NCBI GenBank assembly: GCA_030144725.1
Contig: JASKMD010000004.1
Span: 1,236,911-1,300,910 of the forward strand
DNA length: 64,000 nt
Source of the DNA: Haematococcus lacustris
Taxonomy: Eukaryota > Chlorophyta > Chlorophyceae > Chlamydomonadales > Haematococcaceae
Reading direction: 5' to 3'
Under the pieces are notes generated by a model, which was not told the origin of the DNA, made no database searches, and was given only the letters and a program-made list of their open reading frames with translations. A program made the position numbers and the translations under genes. Shown one piece after another: positions 22,546-36,021 of the stretch (position 1 is its first letter; each line of letters begins with the position of its first letter).

Positions 22546-25500
22546 ATGCCATCCAAAAGATACCACCCCTATGGGAGCAATCCATCAGTAAGGAATGAGC
22601 CCAACGCTAAGCGTTGTGCTGTGTGTGAACTCACATCGCCAGCCAAGAACAAGGATGGGTTTGTGGTGGTTGAGAAGGTCGGGGAGGACGCATGCCACGG
22701 CCCCTACCTGATTGTCTTTGGCCACGCTAGTGTGCTGAAGGGCAGCGTGCTAGTTGCATGCCAACGTGCAGGGCTTGCCCCCCTGGCGCATAGAGATTGC
22801 GTCAGAATGCACCAGAAGCAACACCCCCCTCCTCCCTCCCCACCCCGGCAGCCACCTCCTCCTCCCCCCTTCTCCCTCCCCCCCTCCTCCCTCCCTCCCC
22901 ACCCCACCTCACCCCACCTCCTCCCTCCCCCCCTCCTGCCTCCCTCCACATCCTCCTCCTCCCTCCCCACCCCGGCAGCCACACCTCCTCCCCCCTCCCC
23001 GCCACACCTCCTCCCCCCTCCCCCCTCCCCCCTCCCCGCCTCACTACATGGCCAGACCCTGGAGCAGCAGCCCCCTCCCACCTCCCTGCCCCCCGAGCTG
23101 GATGACCAGCACAAGGATCAAGTGTCTCCATGCCCCTCCCCCCCGCCTCCCCCCCCGCTGCAGCCACCCTTGCCACCCTCCCCTCCCCGACCCTCTCCTC
23201 CAACCCCTCCCCAGCAGCCACAGCAGCCACCACCCACCTTCATTCCCCACAAGTAAGTAGTAAGGGCTGTGGTTGAAGCTATGTGTCAGGTGCCAATGAT
23301 GTGGTCTACAACCTGTGTAATGTGTCTTTTGTTTTGCAGGTGTTGGCAATGTGGTGCCCTACAACAGCCCGGAGGCTACCCCCAGGTCGACCATCACCAG
23401 CCAGAGCAGCCACAGTTTGACTATGAGGCAGAGCTTGCCTTGGTAGCACAATTCCAAGAGCAGTTCCATGAGCTGGATCAGGCATTGACTGCCTTGCAAC
23501 CACATCCAGACCCACCAGCACAGCCTGCCAGGACCCCACTGAGGCTGTTCAACCGGTTTGCTTTGCTTGACCTGGAGTCTGGGGTGCAACAGGAGCAGGA
23601 GGTGATTGAAGTGCAAGTGCTGCCTTCGGCACGCAGCCAAAAGCGTCGCCGCTTGCTGCTGGCCACACCTCCAGGCCACCCCACCCTCCCCACTCTCCCC
23701 ACCCTCCCCACTCTCCCCACCCTCCCCATCCTCCCCACCCTCCCCACCCTCCCCATCCTCCCCACCCTCCCCACCCTCCCCACCCTCCCCACCCTCCCCA
23801 CCCTCCCCACCCTCCCTCCCCACCCTCCCCACCCCACCCTCCCTGCAGCAGCCCACCCCACCCTCCTTGCAGCAGCCCACCCCACCCTCCTTGCAGCAGC
23901 CCACCCCACCCTCCTTGCAGCAGCCCACCCCACCCTCCTTGCAGCAGCCTACCCCACCCTTATAGCAGCCCTCCAGCCCTCCAGCCTTGGAGCAGTCCTG
24001 CAGCAGGTGCAGCCAATGTTGTTGCCTGTCAGGGGCTCTCAGAAGCGACAGCGTACAGAGCCTCCCTCTACAGCTACACCTGACCTCACCCCCACAACAG
24101 CCGCCACCACCAGCCCTGCAGCCACATCCCACTCGGTGGTGTTGCGTTACATGGGCAATGTGGCCCGTTTCCTTCAGCAGTTGTCTTGGAGTGACAGGGC
24201 TGCCGTCATTAGCCTGCTTCAGAAGCAAGGCATCATTGAGCAACCAACAGTGCTCAGCTCGCACATCTTAGGTGCCATGGTTCTAGAGCGCATGAAGATC
24301 CTAAACAAGACCGGTACTTGTGGCAAGGCTGGAGGGCAGCGCCTGTCTGACCTGCAGGCAAAAGCTAACCTAGCTCGCTTGGTGCCCCCAGAGGTGAAGG
24401 AGCAGCGTCGTATCACAGCGTTTGCAGAAGCCTCCGGTATGGACAGAGCGGCTGTTGCACAAGCAGCTAACGAGAACGCTACAACACTCACAACAGACCC
24501 CACCGGTCGCTTGTTGTACTTCACTGAGCGCTTTGACCACCGCGGCAACCCTGGGATCAGCCAAGCGCAGTTTGATGGGGTACGCCAGGCCTGGCATGAC
24601 TACACCAAGCCATCTCCTTCTGTTAAGGACCTGTGCCAGTTCTCTGAGCGCATGGTGGCCGGGTGCGTTGCTCAGCTAGGCATGCATGGGGTAGGCAGAG
24701 GGGTAGTGGGGTAGCAAGAGAACCCTCAATGGGCATGCATGCATGGGGTAGGCAGAGGGGTAGTGGGGTAGGCATGGGGGATCATGGAAGCAACAATTGT
24801 TCAGCACGTGACAACTTGTCATGCATATCATGCTTGCGCAGAAGCCAGAAGAGGACTCTTCTCACGGAGACAAAGCGATACTATGACAGCTCAGAGGAGG
24901 AGATATGGCGGCAGTATTTCGAGAACTTTACTCCTTGTCGTGAAGCAAGGGGGCCAGTGGCGCTGAGTCTGTTTGGGGAACTGAAGCCTCGATGGGTCAA
25001 GAAGCTCACTGAGGCTCAGAGGCAAGTGTGCGTGTGCCGGACTTGCTGCAACATCAATTTCCTCCTCAAAGCCCTGGCCAAACACAAGAGCCTCTTGCAG
25101 CTGCCTAGCCTTGTGGACCCCCCAGAGCCCCACCCCCAGCCCCACCCCCAGCCCCACCCCCAGCCCCAGCCCCAGCTCCAGCACCAGCCACTAATTGATG
25201 ACGGTGATGAAGACATTCACTCACCATTCTCAGATCCTAATCACGAGTTTGAGCACGGGGCAGCTGCATCCAGCCACCAGACCACCACCTCCCAGATCCC
25301 CACTCTCAGTGCCAGTGTTGTACGTGCCATGTGCATGTGCCCATGTGACGCTGGTGTGCATCACATAGAGTGCATGCGTCGGTCTTGCTCAACGTGCAAA
25401 AGCAAGCATCTGCATCTACAGCCGGGTGAGGATGGGTCCACCATGTTGCTAGTGAAACAATATGCCCCCAAACAGCAAGAGAAGGGTCCACAAAAGGTAG

Positions 25501-26700
25501 AGTTAGTGTACCTTGAGCACAATGTGCATGAGGCATTGGCTTTGCTGAATCAGCAGTTGCCAGAGTACATATGGCACCATCATATAGCACACCACCAGCT
25601 TGCCACATTAAGGGGCGCACCAGACAGCTGTACACAGCAGTCACCCTGGCATGGTTGTCATATCCTGTGACTGGTCAGAACGCTTCACTGTGCAGCGGCC
25701 ACAAGAGATTCAATCAGAGCACTGGTGCCCACACACTGTGGGCATCCTTGTAGCATGTGTGTATTTCAAAACTGCCAGTGATGCCTACAGGGAAGAGACG
25801 GTTTATGTCTTGACAGATGGCAATGATCAGAGCGCACCAGTCACACAGGCCGCATTGTATCAGGTGATTGCCCACTTAAAGCACAACGCTGGCATGGACT
25901 TGCAGGAGTTGTTCATGTGGTCTGATGGTTGTGCAGGGCAGTTCAAAGGTACCCCAGCATTGCAACAACATCGTCGCATGGCACTGAACTTGTCTGTGCC
26001 ATTGTGGTGGTCGTATGGTGCCACCTCCCACTTCAAGGGCAGGCATGACTCGGAGGGTGGAGTCTTAAAGCATAAGCTCAGGGATATGGTCCTTGCAGAT
26101 CATGATGGCTTGGCCACGTGCAGGGCTCAACAGCTGACAGCTGCTTTCAATAAAAAGCACACAGAGCCTGCATCCCAAGTTGGTGCATGCAAGGCCCACC
26201 GGGACAGGGCAAAAGTGATGAGGAGGGAGTGCTTGGTGTTGGATGAGGGGTTGGTGAAGGAGTGCTACAAGCAAGATGAGGATGCCGACAGCTTCAAGGG
26301 TACAGTACAAGGGTCTCGTGCACAACACAGCATGTATTATCCTGCTAATACCGAGGGTGAGCTCATGTGGTCAATGACGGCATGTGCTTGTGGTGCACGC
26401 ATGAGCAACCCCCCTCAGCCGTGTGGTGCACAATGCCGTGGTTCGATGCCTCTTGAGCCAATGCCCATGCTGCTAGACAAGGAAGCTGCTAGGCAAGCTG
26501 CTTTGAATGCAGAATGTATTAGGCTCATGCGCTTGGACACCCCTGATATGCCTCAATTTGATACACTGAACAAGGACCTATTGAAAGCATGGTGCAAGCA
26601 CAATAACATCAGAGGGGTGTCAAGTAAATCAAAGAATGAGTTGCGTGACATGTGCCTGCTGAAGTTGAGGAAGAAGGTTGAGGCACCACGGCACATGTAA
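22546..26700 (+). pseudogene. DDE-type transposase-like gene with SAP domain, copy 2 (same frameshift)
   Basis: Counterpart of the gene at 7871-12025, with exons 22546-23252, 23340-24662 and 24842-26700. It carries the same extra G near 25607-25612 that breaks the frame before the DDE-like core, so the change predates the block duplication or is a shared assembly error. The candidate acidic residues fall at about 25669, 25924 and 26053. One Gln replaces Arg at 25017-25019. Confidence 0.7.
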
Positions 26701-27300
26701 CACTGAAAGCCAGAGCCATCCCGAGGCATCCCGACAACATATTGCCAATTGATGATGTAGCGCTGTCATAAGGCAGCTTACATTTACATAGAGTCATGCC
26801 GCAACGTAAGTGAGGTAAGGGGTGCCAGCTTGCTGACTTGTGCGCATATGCACGAATTATATGCTCCATGCACTGACATGCAAGCAGGCGTACTGCACTT
26901 GTGCCGTTGGCTTACGGCGTGCGTAGAAGGACTGCCAGCCTCGCCTTATGATGTGCGTGAGTCTTTTAGGAGCGGAAAGCACAGGTCAGGTTTGGGCGGG
27001 CGCCGATCTGAGCTAGTGTTTTGCGGCTGCTGGGTGCCGGATACGCCTGTTACACCCAACTGCGTCAAAGCTTTGTCGCGAGCTACACGGAGATTCGCGC
27101 CCCAGACCGTCTCACATTTGCGGGGCCAATGGCGGGGGTGACCTCACCACCACCTCTATCAATCACAACATCTATCAACTCCTCCTACTACCACCTTGCT
27201 TTCTTATGCATCACATCATTCGGCTGCTGAATTCACGTCTGGACATGTCACCACCGCCAGCTGACGCCAGCTCTGGAGTGAAGAACAAGACAACATCGAG
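26701..27300. other. Downstream flank of transposase copy 2
   Basis: Counterpart of 12026-12625. No gene is supported. Confidence 0.5.
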
Positions 27301-27433
27301 AGCCAACAAGGAGGTAGCAAGGAGTCAGCAAGGCATGACTGATAATACAGACAGCTGGAGCTTGGAGCGGGCAGCCTGGAGCGCGCAGTCTGGAGCTGGA
27401 CGTTGTTGTGTTGTGTTGTGTGTTGTTAGGGTA
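27301..27433. repeat. 133-bp dispersed repeat (copy c)
   Basis: Copy of 12626-12758 in block copy 2. There is no left-hand partner here because block copy 2 starts inside the region between left repeat and transposase. Confidence 0.9.
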
Positions 27434-27893
27434 CAGCCCAGCCCAGCCCAGCCCAGCCCAGCCCAGCCCAGCCCAGCCCAGCCCAGCCCAGCCCAGCCCA
27501 GCCCAGCCCAGCCCAGCCCAGCCCAGCCCAGCCCAGCCCAGCCCAGCCCAGCCCAGCCCAGCCCAGCCCAGCCCAGCCCAGCCCAGCCCAGCCCAGCCCA
27601 GCCCAGCCCAGCCCAGCCCAGCCCAGCCCAGCCCAGCCCAGCCCAGCCCAGCCCAGCCCAGCCCAGCCCAGCCCAGCCCAGCCCAGCCCAGCCCAGCCCA
27701 GCCCAGCCCAGCCCAGCCCAGCCCAGCCCAGCCCAGCCCAGCCCAGCCCAGCCCAGCCCAGCCCAGCCCAGCCCAGCCCAGCCCAGCCCAGCCCAGCCCA
27801 GCCCAGCCCAGCCCAGCCCAGCCCAGCCCAGCCCAGCCCAGCCCAGCCCAGCCCAGCCCAGCCCAGCCCAGCCCAGCCCAGCCCAGCCCAGCC
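27434..27893. repeat. (CAGCC)92 pentamer array, block copy 2
   Basis: Same unit and same count (92) as 12759-13218. Confidence 0.97.
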
Positions 27894-28455
27894 ATGGGGC
27901 ATTGGGCATAGGCAGCAAGGCAAAGTGCTTAGCAGTCCCGTAGTGAGTGTTAGCTAAAGCATCAATGCATGTACTTAGCATCAGCGATACATGTCTTCTG
28001 TAGTGGTGTTGCAAGGCAGTTGAGCTTGAGACATGTATTGCTTCCAGTGCTTCTGCCTTTTTGGTGTTGTGTACCACTAAGCACAAAGTAATGATTGTAA
28101 GACATGACATGGCAAGTTTGTATCAGATCAGAATCAACATTGTGGAGAGAATGTAAAATGACCCTCCATGACGACCCTGCCCGGGGTCGGCAAGACCACT
28201 TTCAGTCATAACTCCCCCCCCCTTCCCCTAGCCCACCTTAACCCACACCCGTATCAACATCTTCGCCACCTTCTTGCATCAATGCATCACCTTCTTGCAT
28301 CAATGCCACCTTCTTGCATCAATGCATGTATTGTAATGTATCGATACATAGCTAGCATGTCCTGTGTTTGCTGCAGGTGTAACGGAGTTTGCTGCAGGTC
28401 TGAGGGACCTTCCCTACCCCGTCTCACCTTGCAGCCAGGTCTTGCTACCCCGTCT
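27894..28455. other. Spacer between CCCAG and CCCCT arrays, block copy 2
   Basis: Counterpart of 13219-13780. No gene is supported. Confidence 0.5.
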
Positions 28456-28695
28456 CCCCTCCCCTCCCCTCCCCTCCCCTCCCCTCCCCTCCCCTCCCCT
28501 CCCCTCCCCTCCCCTCCCCTCCCCTCCCCTCCCCTCCCCTCCCCTCCCCTCCCCTCCCCTCCCCTCCCCTCCCCTCCCCTCCCCTCCCCTCCCCTCCCCT
28601 CCCCTCCCCTCCCCTCCCCTCCCCTCCCCTCCCCTCCCCTCCCCTCCCCTCCCCTCCCCTCCCCTCCCCTCCCCTCCCCTCCCCTCCCCTCCCCT
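28456..28695. repeat. (CCCCT)48 pentamer array
   Basis: Seven units longer than the block copy 1 array at 13781-13985. Confidence 0.96.
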
Positions 28696-28879
28696 CCCTA
28701 ACCCTAACCCCCTCCCCCTCCCTAACCCTAACCCCCTCCCCTAACCCTAACCCCCTCCCCCTCCCTAACCCTAACCCCCTCCCTAACCCTAACCCCCTCC
28801 CTAACCCTAACCCCCTCCCCCTCCCTAACCCTAACCCTAACCCTAACCCTAACCCTAACCCTAACCCCCCTAACCCTCC
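28696..28879. repeat. Interstitial telomere-like CCCTAA tract, block copy 2
   Basis: CCCTAA units mixed with CCCCT-type blocks, then a pure run of about seven units near 28827-28866, shorter than in block copy 1. Confidence 0.9.
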
Positions 28880-29184
28880 CCACTCCACCCCACCCCACCC
28901 AATATATGGATCTGTCGGCTGTGAGACCATATCCCCACCTCCATCCCCATCCCCTCTCAATACTTAAAATGTGCCTACTCATGCAAGCTTCACAGCTATG
29001 CCCTATGTAGGGTCCATCTTCAGCACCACCATCACACATATACCATCAACAGCATGCCAGTTGCACCTACACCCAAGAAGCCATAGTCAGCACCATCTGC
29101 TCAGCTTCTTCCCAGCATCACCAGGCTGCTGTGGGCAGGATGGGTAGAGAAGTGTGATTGTGAACAGACAGTGTGACCCAGCAT
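28880..29184. other. 3' flank of nitrate reductase copy 2
   Basis: Counterpart of 14179-14486, the probable 3' UTR and terminator of nitrate reductase copy 2. No other gene is seen. Confidence 0.45.
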
Positions 29185-32100
29185 TCAAAATGCCACCTGA
29201 CGATCCTTAGGGTAGCCCATGGCTGTCAGGCCAGGGACACACACATTGTCCAGCAGGCCAGGAGGCCCACACATCAACCCCAGGCTGTCTGGTCCACCGG
29301 GGGCTAGCTTGGAGCGCATCAGTGCCTCGCTGATGTGGCCAGAGGTGTAAGCCCAGCCAGCGGGTGGGTTGCTCAAGATGTACCACACCTGCTCATCCAG
29401 GCAAGGGAGCAACAGTGACATACCCGCCGTCAGCACGCAGTAAGAAACCCACCATGCATACTTTCAAAGATAGTATGCATGCAGTGAGCAACAACGCACG
29501 ATGAGATGCTTGCGCGGCATGCACAAAATGAGGAAAAGCTCTTTGCCATGCACCAGATGCCAGGCTCCACACGCCAAGCAGCCACTGACCTTGAAACGAT
29601 CTGGGTGTGCCGCTGCAAGCGCATCCAGCTCAGTGCGCAGCAAGATGTCTGACTCCCCCAAGTTGGCATACAGCAGGCTCATCTGTGTCATGTCCTCCAT
29701 ATCCTTCAACACTGCCTTGATGACCTGGTACATGGGTGTGATGCCTGCAAGTGCCACATGGAAAACAGCATGTTCACCATGTCACACAACACAAACATAC
29801 TAGGTGTGGCCCATATGATTAAATGTTGGTTGAGCAGTTGATTCAAATCCATGCATGGTACCATGTGTGATAGGAACTGATTGTTGCCACTGACCTGTCC
29901 CTCCAGCCAGCATACTGAAGTGCTTGGCTGTGCCTCGGTGCTTGCCATGTTGCAAGTAAGCGCCACGGCCCTCATACACAAAGTGGCCAATAGGACCCTT
30001 GACCTGAATCTCATCTCCAATCTGCAGCAGGCAGTCAGGCCGGACACAGTTAGGCAAGGGTGCAAGACAGTGCAGATGCGGTCCGGCATGAGGTCAACCC
30101 CACTCTTGCCTGGGCTAAGCTAGCCTAACACGTCAGGGTTAGCCATGCAACAAACAAGCATGCATCCATTCCCTGAAGTATATAACTAAGCTACCATAGC
30201 CATTTCCCTTCTAAAAAGAGCTCACGCAAGCATCAGATTCCAACACGGCACGTACAGCACTAACCCCACCTTCAGAGAATCTAGGTGCTGGCTCATCTTG
30301 CCACCAAGGGGGTAGGCTGGGTGCTGATTAGCCCCATACACCTGCATAGCAGAAATAAGGATGCAAGCAGCTGACTCACCCATAATCCCAACAGTATCCC
30401 TTCCACTGACAGACTGTTCACACATTGACAGGGCCATTGCAACCAGCCAAGCACACAGGAGCAGGATTGTTGCAACAGGGCGCACACACACAGTTCCTGT
30501 CACCACCATCTTTTGCTAATGCTGAACTGTCACTGAGTTTGTCTCTTGCCCCCCCCTCACCTTGATCAGCAGGTCCAGCCTGCCCAGGTCATCGTCACTG
30601 CTGATGGGGGTGTATGCGCGCACCACCGTCTCCCCCTGAGTGTGGCCGTACACAAACAAGTGGCGGCCACAGGGCAGGCCCAGGCGATGCTCTGGCGAGG
30701 GCAGGGCAAAGCGCAGCAGCCGGGTGTTGTACGACGTCTCCACCCGCTCCACCAGCTTCAGCGGCACCTTGGCCCTCGGGTTCAAAGTGATGGGGGCAGG
30801 CTGAGTCAGAGCCACAATGCTCGCCACTGACTCGTCCAGGTCTGCCAGGGCATGAGACTCCACTGCGGCTGTGACCACTGCAACCTTGGCATCTTGTGCG
30901 GCTGCGGTGATGATGGTGGTGGTCAGGTCAGTGTCTGAGCTGGAGTTGGATTTGGTGGAGATGTGGGACGCCACCAGGTCGCCGAGGTAATAGTCTGCTA
31001 GCATGGCCTTGGCCTGCACAATACATAATGGCAAGCAGCATATGACACCTAGCTAAGACAACTCGAGGGAAACGAATTAGGTCATTTCAAACACCCAGAC
31101 AATCTGCATGGCTTTATTCATATAGGATGACGACTACCAACACTTCTCGACCTTGCCTTGGCTTAGATGAATGGCCCACCTTCTTGGAGTGGATGGCGTT
31201 GAAATCTTCAGTGGCATCCATCCCTGCCACAATGACGATGCTGTCTGCCCCTCCCGGGTGGTCCTCCAGGAATGATGTTGCGTCATACACCTGCCAACAC
31301 CACAGCAGGGCAACATTGGTACATGTGCCATGCACTATACGTGACAGCACGCAAGCATCTGTGCACAAGTGAACAGAGAGGAGTTGTTGCCATGCACAAA
31401 GAAAAGACCACCCACACCATCCACGTGCTCACCATCTCGTCCACTCCTTCCAGTCTGGCAAACCTCACCTTGTCCTCGTACACAAACCATGCCGACTCCT
31501 CACTGTTGTGCTGTGCCACGTCCTCCAAAGTAAATGTCTTTGCTGCCTTGCTGCTTTCCACCTGCACCTCCACCTGCACAGCAACAACAGCAGCAGCTAC
31601 ATCACCTTGCTTACTATTGCATGATCAACAAATGCTTCAGCTACCAATGCACGGCGCAGTTACATGCCAGCATTGCCACATTCAAACCTAGCAACCCAGT
31701 AACCCCCACACAGCAACCCCTAGTGAGATCCAAGCCTGACATGCTAACCAACGTCCCTTCCTACCTCACCCTTTCATCCCACCTTCCCATCATCATACCT
31801 CACCCTCGCCCTTGCACCACCGACCCCTCCCACCCACCACCACACACAGCCCGTACGCCGCACCTTCTTCACCTCTGCCGGCAACTCCACTTTCATCTGG
31901 GCTGGTGGTGGTAGGGGCCCTGTAGCCGCTGTGATACCAGCAGCCTCCAGCGCCTGCTTGCGCATGTTGTCCTCCTCCCGCCACCCCACATGGCCCAGCT
32001 CCCCCACCTCCACTGGAGCTGGGTGCTGGAAACGCACTCCAATGTTGCCGTGCGAGTCGGTGTGTGGGTGGATGAGAATGCGGAAGTGGCAGTTGTTCAT

Positions 32101-34956
32101 CATGCCCATCACGTTCCAGGTAATGGCGGCGGGCTGTGTGTTCTGCGTCTCGTCCCAGGCCCGCAGCAGCAGCTCCCGCGAGGTGAAGAAGTCGAAGAGA
32201 GGCACGGCAATATCCCAGTGCACCCAGCACCAATGCTTGCCTGCAGGTACAAGCACAGGCAGGTAGGGCAGCAGGTAGCAAGCTGCTGCAAGGGGACAGT
32301 CTTGAACTGCAGCTACAATGTGGCTGTCTTGCTTGGGCTGCCTGGCCAGCAGCTGTGGCGGACGTATCATACACCTGCAGTGAGCACTGCTCCCACCTGC
32401 AGGTGTTGGCTCCTCAAACCTGCGGATCTCAGCCAGACGCCATGTCACACCCAGGTCCAATGAGATTTCGACGCGAATGATCTTGCGGCCACCTCCTGCA
32501 GCAGGGGCAGTCACCCAATACTCAGCACCCCCTGAATTGCCTAGAGATAACACCAACAGCATGTGCCAACTATATAAGGTTGTGGGCTTTGCCTATGCCC
32601 AGCTGTACAAGAGCCTAGCACAGCAACATAGGGGTAGACCTTCAGCGTGAGACTCCAAGGAAGACTCACACTGTGACCAGAACAAAATAGGCGGAGTACT
32701 GAGTGCTGCACAGCTGTGCCCAGCTGCAACACTATCTAGTAGCACTGCCTGGCGGCACAGGGTTGGGCTGCAACCTGGAGTACACACCGGCGTATGCGTA
32801 GCCCTTAACAGTGTAGGATGGCGCAGCCGCATTAGGTCCTCCAAGCATCAAGACCTCATCGTGCCAGGGTTGTGCAACTGCCGAGTTGATGTTCAAGTCG
32901 TTGATGATGAAATCTGGCTTGTACCACCAGCCTGGGGGCACAAGGGGTATAGCACAACACTATTCTCACAGGGTGCTCTGTGCTGCTGGTGTTGGTGTGG
33001 TGTGGTGTGGTGTGGTGTGGTGTGGTGTGTGGTGGTGTGGTGTGTGGTGGTGGTGGGTGGTGTGGTGTGGTGTGGTGTGGTGTGGTGTGGTGTGGTGTGG
33101 TGTGGTGTGGTGTGGTGTGGTGTGGTGTGGTGTGGTGTGGTGTGGTGTGGTGTGGTGTGGTGTGGTTGGGGTATGGCGCAACAAATACAATGAGGACCAC
33201 ACCGGGCACACACTGCTGCTGCTGTGAATGAACAAGACAGCTAGGCGGTGCCACACCACCGGGGCGAGTGTTCATGCACCTGCTGAGGCCAATGCTGGCA
33301 TAGAGTGACGCATGCAGCATGCAGCGCTGATGCAGCCCATGCAAATCAGCAATGCAGCACCATGAACATGCGACAGCAGCCGCACCTTCCTTGGTAGCCA
33401 GTTCCTGGTCCACATGGGAGGGCAGGACTCGGTTGTCCAGGAAGTGATAGTAGTTCTGGCTTTCCTGGCTGTCCACTGAAATCTCACACAGCCACTTCAC
33501 CATGCGCCCGCCAATGAAGCCGGGGATGATGATGCGCACAGGGAAGCCATGGTCAGGAGTGAGCCACCGTCCATTCTGTACCATGCACCATGCACAATAC
33601 ATGGCAGGGCTTGGCAACAGTGTTACTACCTCATTCTCTACACCAGCAACCGCTCCACACAATAGCAGCAGCAGCAGCAGCAGCGACAGCAGCAGCAGCA
33701 TCGACAGCAGCAGCAGCAGCGACAACGCTATTCCCACCCCTGCCACATTGCCACTTTCCATACTCCATTTCCAGCACAGGCGCCACAGGCAGTCTCTGCC
33801 TTCCTGCCTGCCTGCCTGCCCGAGGCAACACTGTGCATGCCTGCTGCCACAGCCTGGTTGCACACCTGCTTGTATGCGATGATGATGTCAGAATCCAGGT
33901 CCATGGCTTTGCTCAGCGTGACACTAGTGCCGTATGAACCATCTTCACCCTTGGGCAGCTCGCCCTTAGGGCCGCAGAACGAGACATGCCGGGCCCCCTG
34001 CACCCACCGTCGCCATCAACCACCCCCTTGCCAGACAGCTCAACAGTAACAACACTTTGCAGCAGGAGCAGCAGTAAACCGGCATTAGCATCCGCTGCAC
34101 CATGAGCATTAGTAGCAGCAGCGTCGTTAGCGCAAAAAGCAGTGTTGGTGGCCATCCCTCCTGTGCATCCCACCTCAGCTGGGGACTTGACGCCCACATG
34201 CAGCAACAGGTCCCGCAGCCTCACGCCAGTCCAGTAGCTGGTGCTGACCGCACACGGGCCCCAGTTGAACCCAATGGACTTCTTGATCATGTTCTCCTCC
34301 TTACGCCGGTTGCCAGCGCACACCAGGGTAATGGGCATTGTCACCTGTGGCAGCTGCAGCAGCTCGTCCATGCTGAGGCTGCAGGGCTGCTCCACAAGAC
34401 CCTTGAGGTGGATGCGGTGCTCAGCCCATTTGATCTTGGGGGCAGCCCCGTGGTTGCGGACATAGTGGATGGAAGGGGGGGTGATGAAGCCTGAAGCCAT
34501 GAGGTGCTGCATCGGCGGTTCGCAGTTGAGAGGGTGACGCCCAGTCAGACGTAGGATTCGGGGGTCACGAGGGATCCTGCATCCAGGGCCGCAGGGAACA
34601 CTACCTTTATGCAAGTGCAAGCCCGGCATCGCAGTGTGAGTAGGACACAGGCTGAGCGAACGCAGCGGGCTTCGCAACGTGGCGTAGAGGAGAAGGTGCA
34701 GCAGCTACTGCGACAGGTGGCCGGCTGGGTTCCTCGCTAGCGCTATCCATCGCTGGGTTGCGCTGCTTGACTGCTAGGATAGCACTTGCCACGCATCGCC
34801 TGTGCCTCCATCCTTCACGTCCACCGTTGCAGCAGGCACGTGCTGGGGCCAATCCGGGTGGTCTGGGTAAAGGGGTTCCTCGTATGGCGCGCCCAGCAGC
34901 TCGTGAGCAAGGGACGGCACCGCCACATTCTCGTATGCCTCTAGCGCGGCCGGCAT
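29185..34956 (-). CDS. NIA/NIT1: Nitrate reductase [NAD(P)H], copy 2
   Basis: Complete second gene with the same exon structure as copy 1: 34956-34790, 34576-34174, 33997-33866, 33575-33386, 32931-32746, 32540-32397, 32240-31864, 31573-31469, 31290-31180, 31013-30561, 30341-30270, 30021-29895, 29744-29590 and 29388-29185. Every exon translation I compared is identical to copy 1, so both would make the same 941-residue enzyme. Differences are in simple repeats, chiefly the GGTGT array in intron 4. This copy lies upstream of the NRT2-NAR2 pairs, with the unique 36022-37014 region between, so its arrangement is probably the older one; copy 1 is followed by a NAR2 fragment. Confidence 0.95.
32988..33166. 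repeat. GGTGT array in nitrate reductase copy 2 intron 4
   Basis: Same unit as 18290-18484, about 16 bases shorter, with a GTTGG start and a GGTGGTGGGTGG irregular patch not present in copy 1. Confidence 0.95.
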
Positions 34957-36021
34957 TATCACTAGGTTTGGGCGATGTCCTGGAACGAGCAGGGATATGT
35001 GGCGTGGGGTGTGCAGGAGTTAAAAGGGGGAGAGGATTGAAAGGGGTCAAAGGTCAAGGGGTCCTCCCCCTCCAAAAGGTCCTTCGGCAAAAGACAAACC
35101 TTTGAAGCGCCCAAGGCTGCGCTTAGTCCTGCGCGGACACTTAACACGTCCCTGTCTCGTAATCTAAAGGCCAAACGTCACCAGACCGACATAGCAGTTT
35201 TTGAAGTTTGAGTCACAAGGCCACTACAAGCAGCGAATGTAGAAAGCAGCTCACCGACACCACGAGCGCACTTGGCAGCCGTCCCCTGGCACGTGGGCCA
35301 CGCCAGTCAGATATTATGAAGAGCAGGCCGGCGACTCAGAAACGCATAAGCAACCGAGATAGTCTATGAGCACAATTGAGCTCAATGGAGGTACACTGGA
35401 GCTGGAGCCACAAGCAGCCTGAGACGTTATTGGTGTTGCAATATACAGGTTTCTCAGGGGGCACACAGACGGGGGCACACCATAGGAGTTATGTTATGCT
35501 CCTGCAAGGCCTAACAGTTTGCTGGGGCTCCAAACCAAGTCAATCACGTGCATTGATGTGTAGACCAAATAACCTGTACCTCACCACTTTCCTATAGCTA
35601 CACCACAGTGTACTCCTTCCGTTGCCAGGCATCACAGCGTTGGCAGCCTGGACAAGCTCAGGGGTGCTGGCTCCAGGCTGCGAGGCTGGAGAGGTGGGGA
35701 CGGGCTGAGCGGTGGGGACGGGTGCATCACAGATCACCACCCCCGGCCCTGCTTGTACCCTGCAGGGGCTTCACACACATTTCAGGCTTTAGGGAAGGGG
35801 GATGGGAAGGGGTAGGTAGGGGGACGGGCTGTGGTACATTGGAGACTGCGGGGTGCAGCAGGTGATTATCCACCTCCCCTGATTGTGACTCCCGTGATGA
35901 CTTCCTGGGATGATCTGCTTGCTGAGCTGCTTGTGGCGCAACATCCACTCCACGCTGTTAGGATCAAACACAACTTAGCTGTTACACATGCTGCGAGGGT
36001 CATCCTTTGGCAGTACAAGTA
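34957..36021. promoter_or_regulatory. Upstream region of nitrate reductase copy 2
   Basis: Counterpart of 20275-21339. The G-box-type GGCACGTGGGCC lies at about 35288-35299. A plus-strand ORF of 74 codons (35831-36055) crosses the block boundary at 36021 and has no recognisable features. Confidence 0.5.

Larger units (their letters stand above)
22316..36021. repeat. 13.7-kb duplicated block, copy 2
   Basis: Second copy of 7641-21339 in the same orientation. At its right end the shared GTACAAGTA is followed by CGAAGGTCTTCC, leading into the unique region upstream of NRT2-A. At its left end it abuts the truncated NAR2 fragment. Confidence 0.95.
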
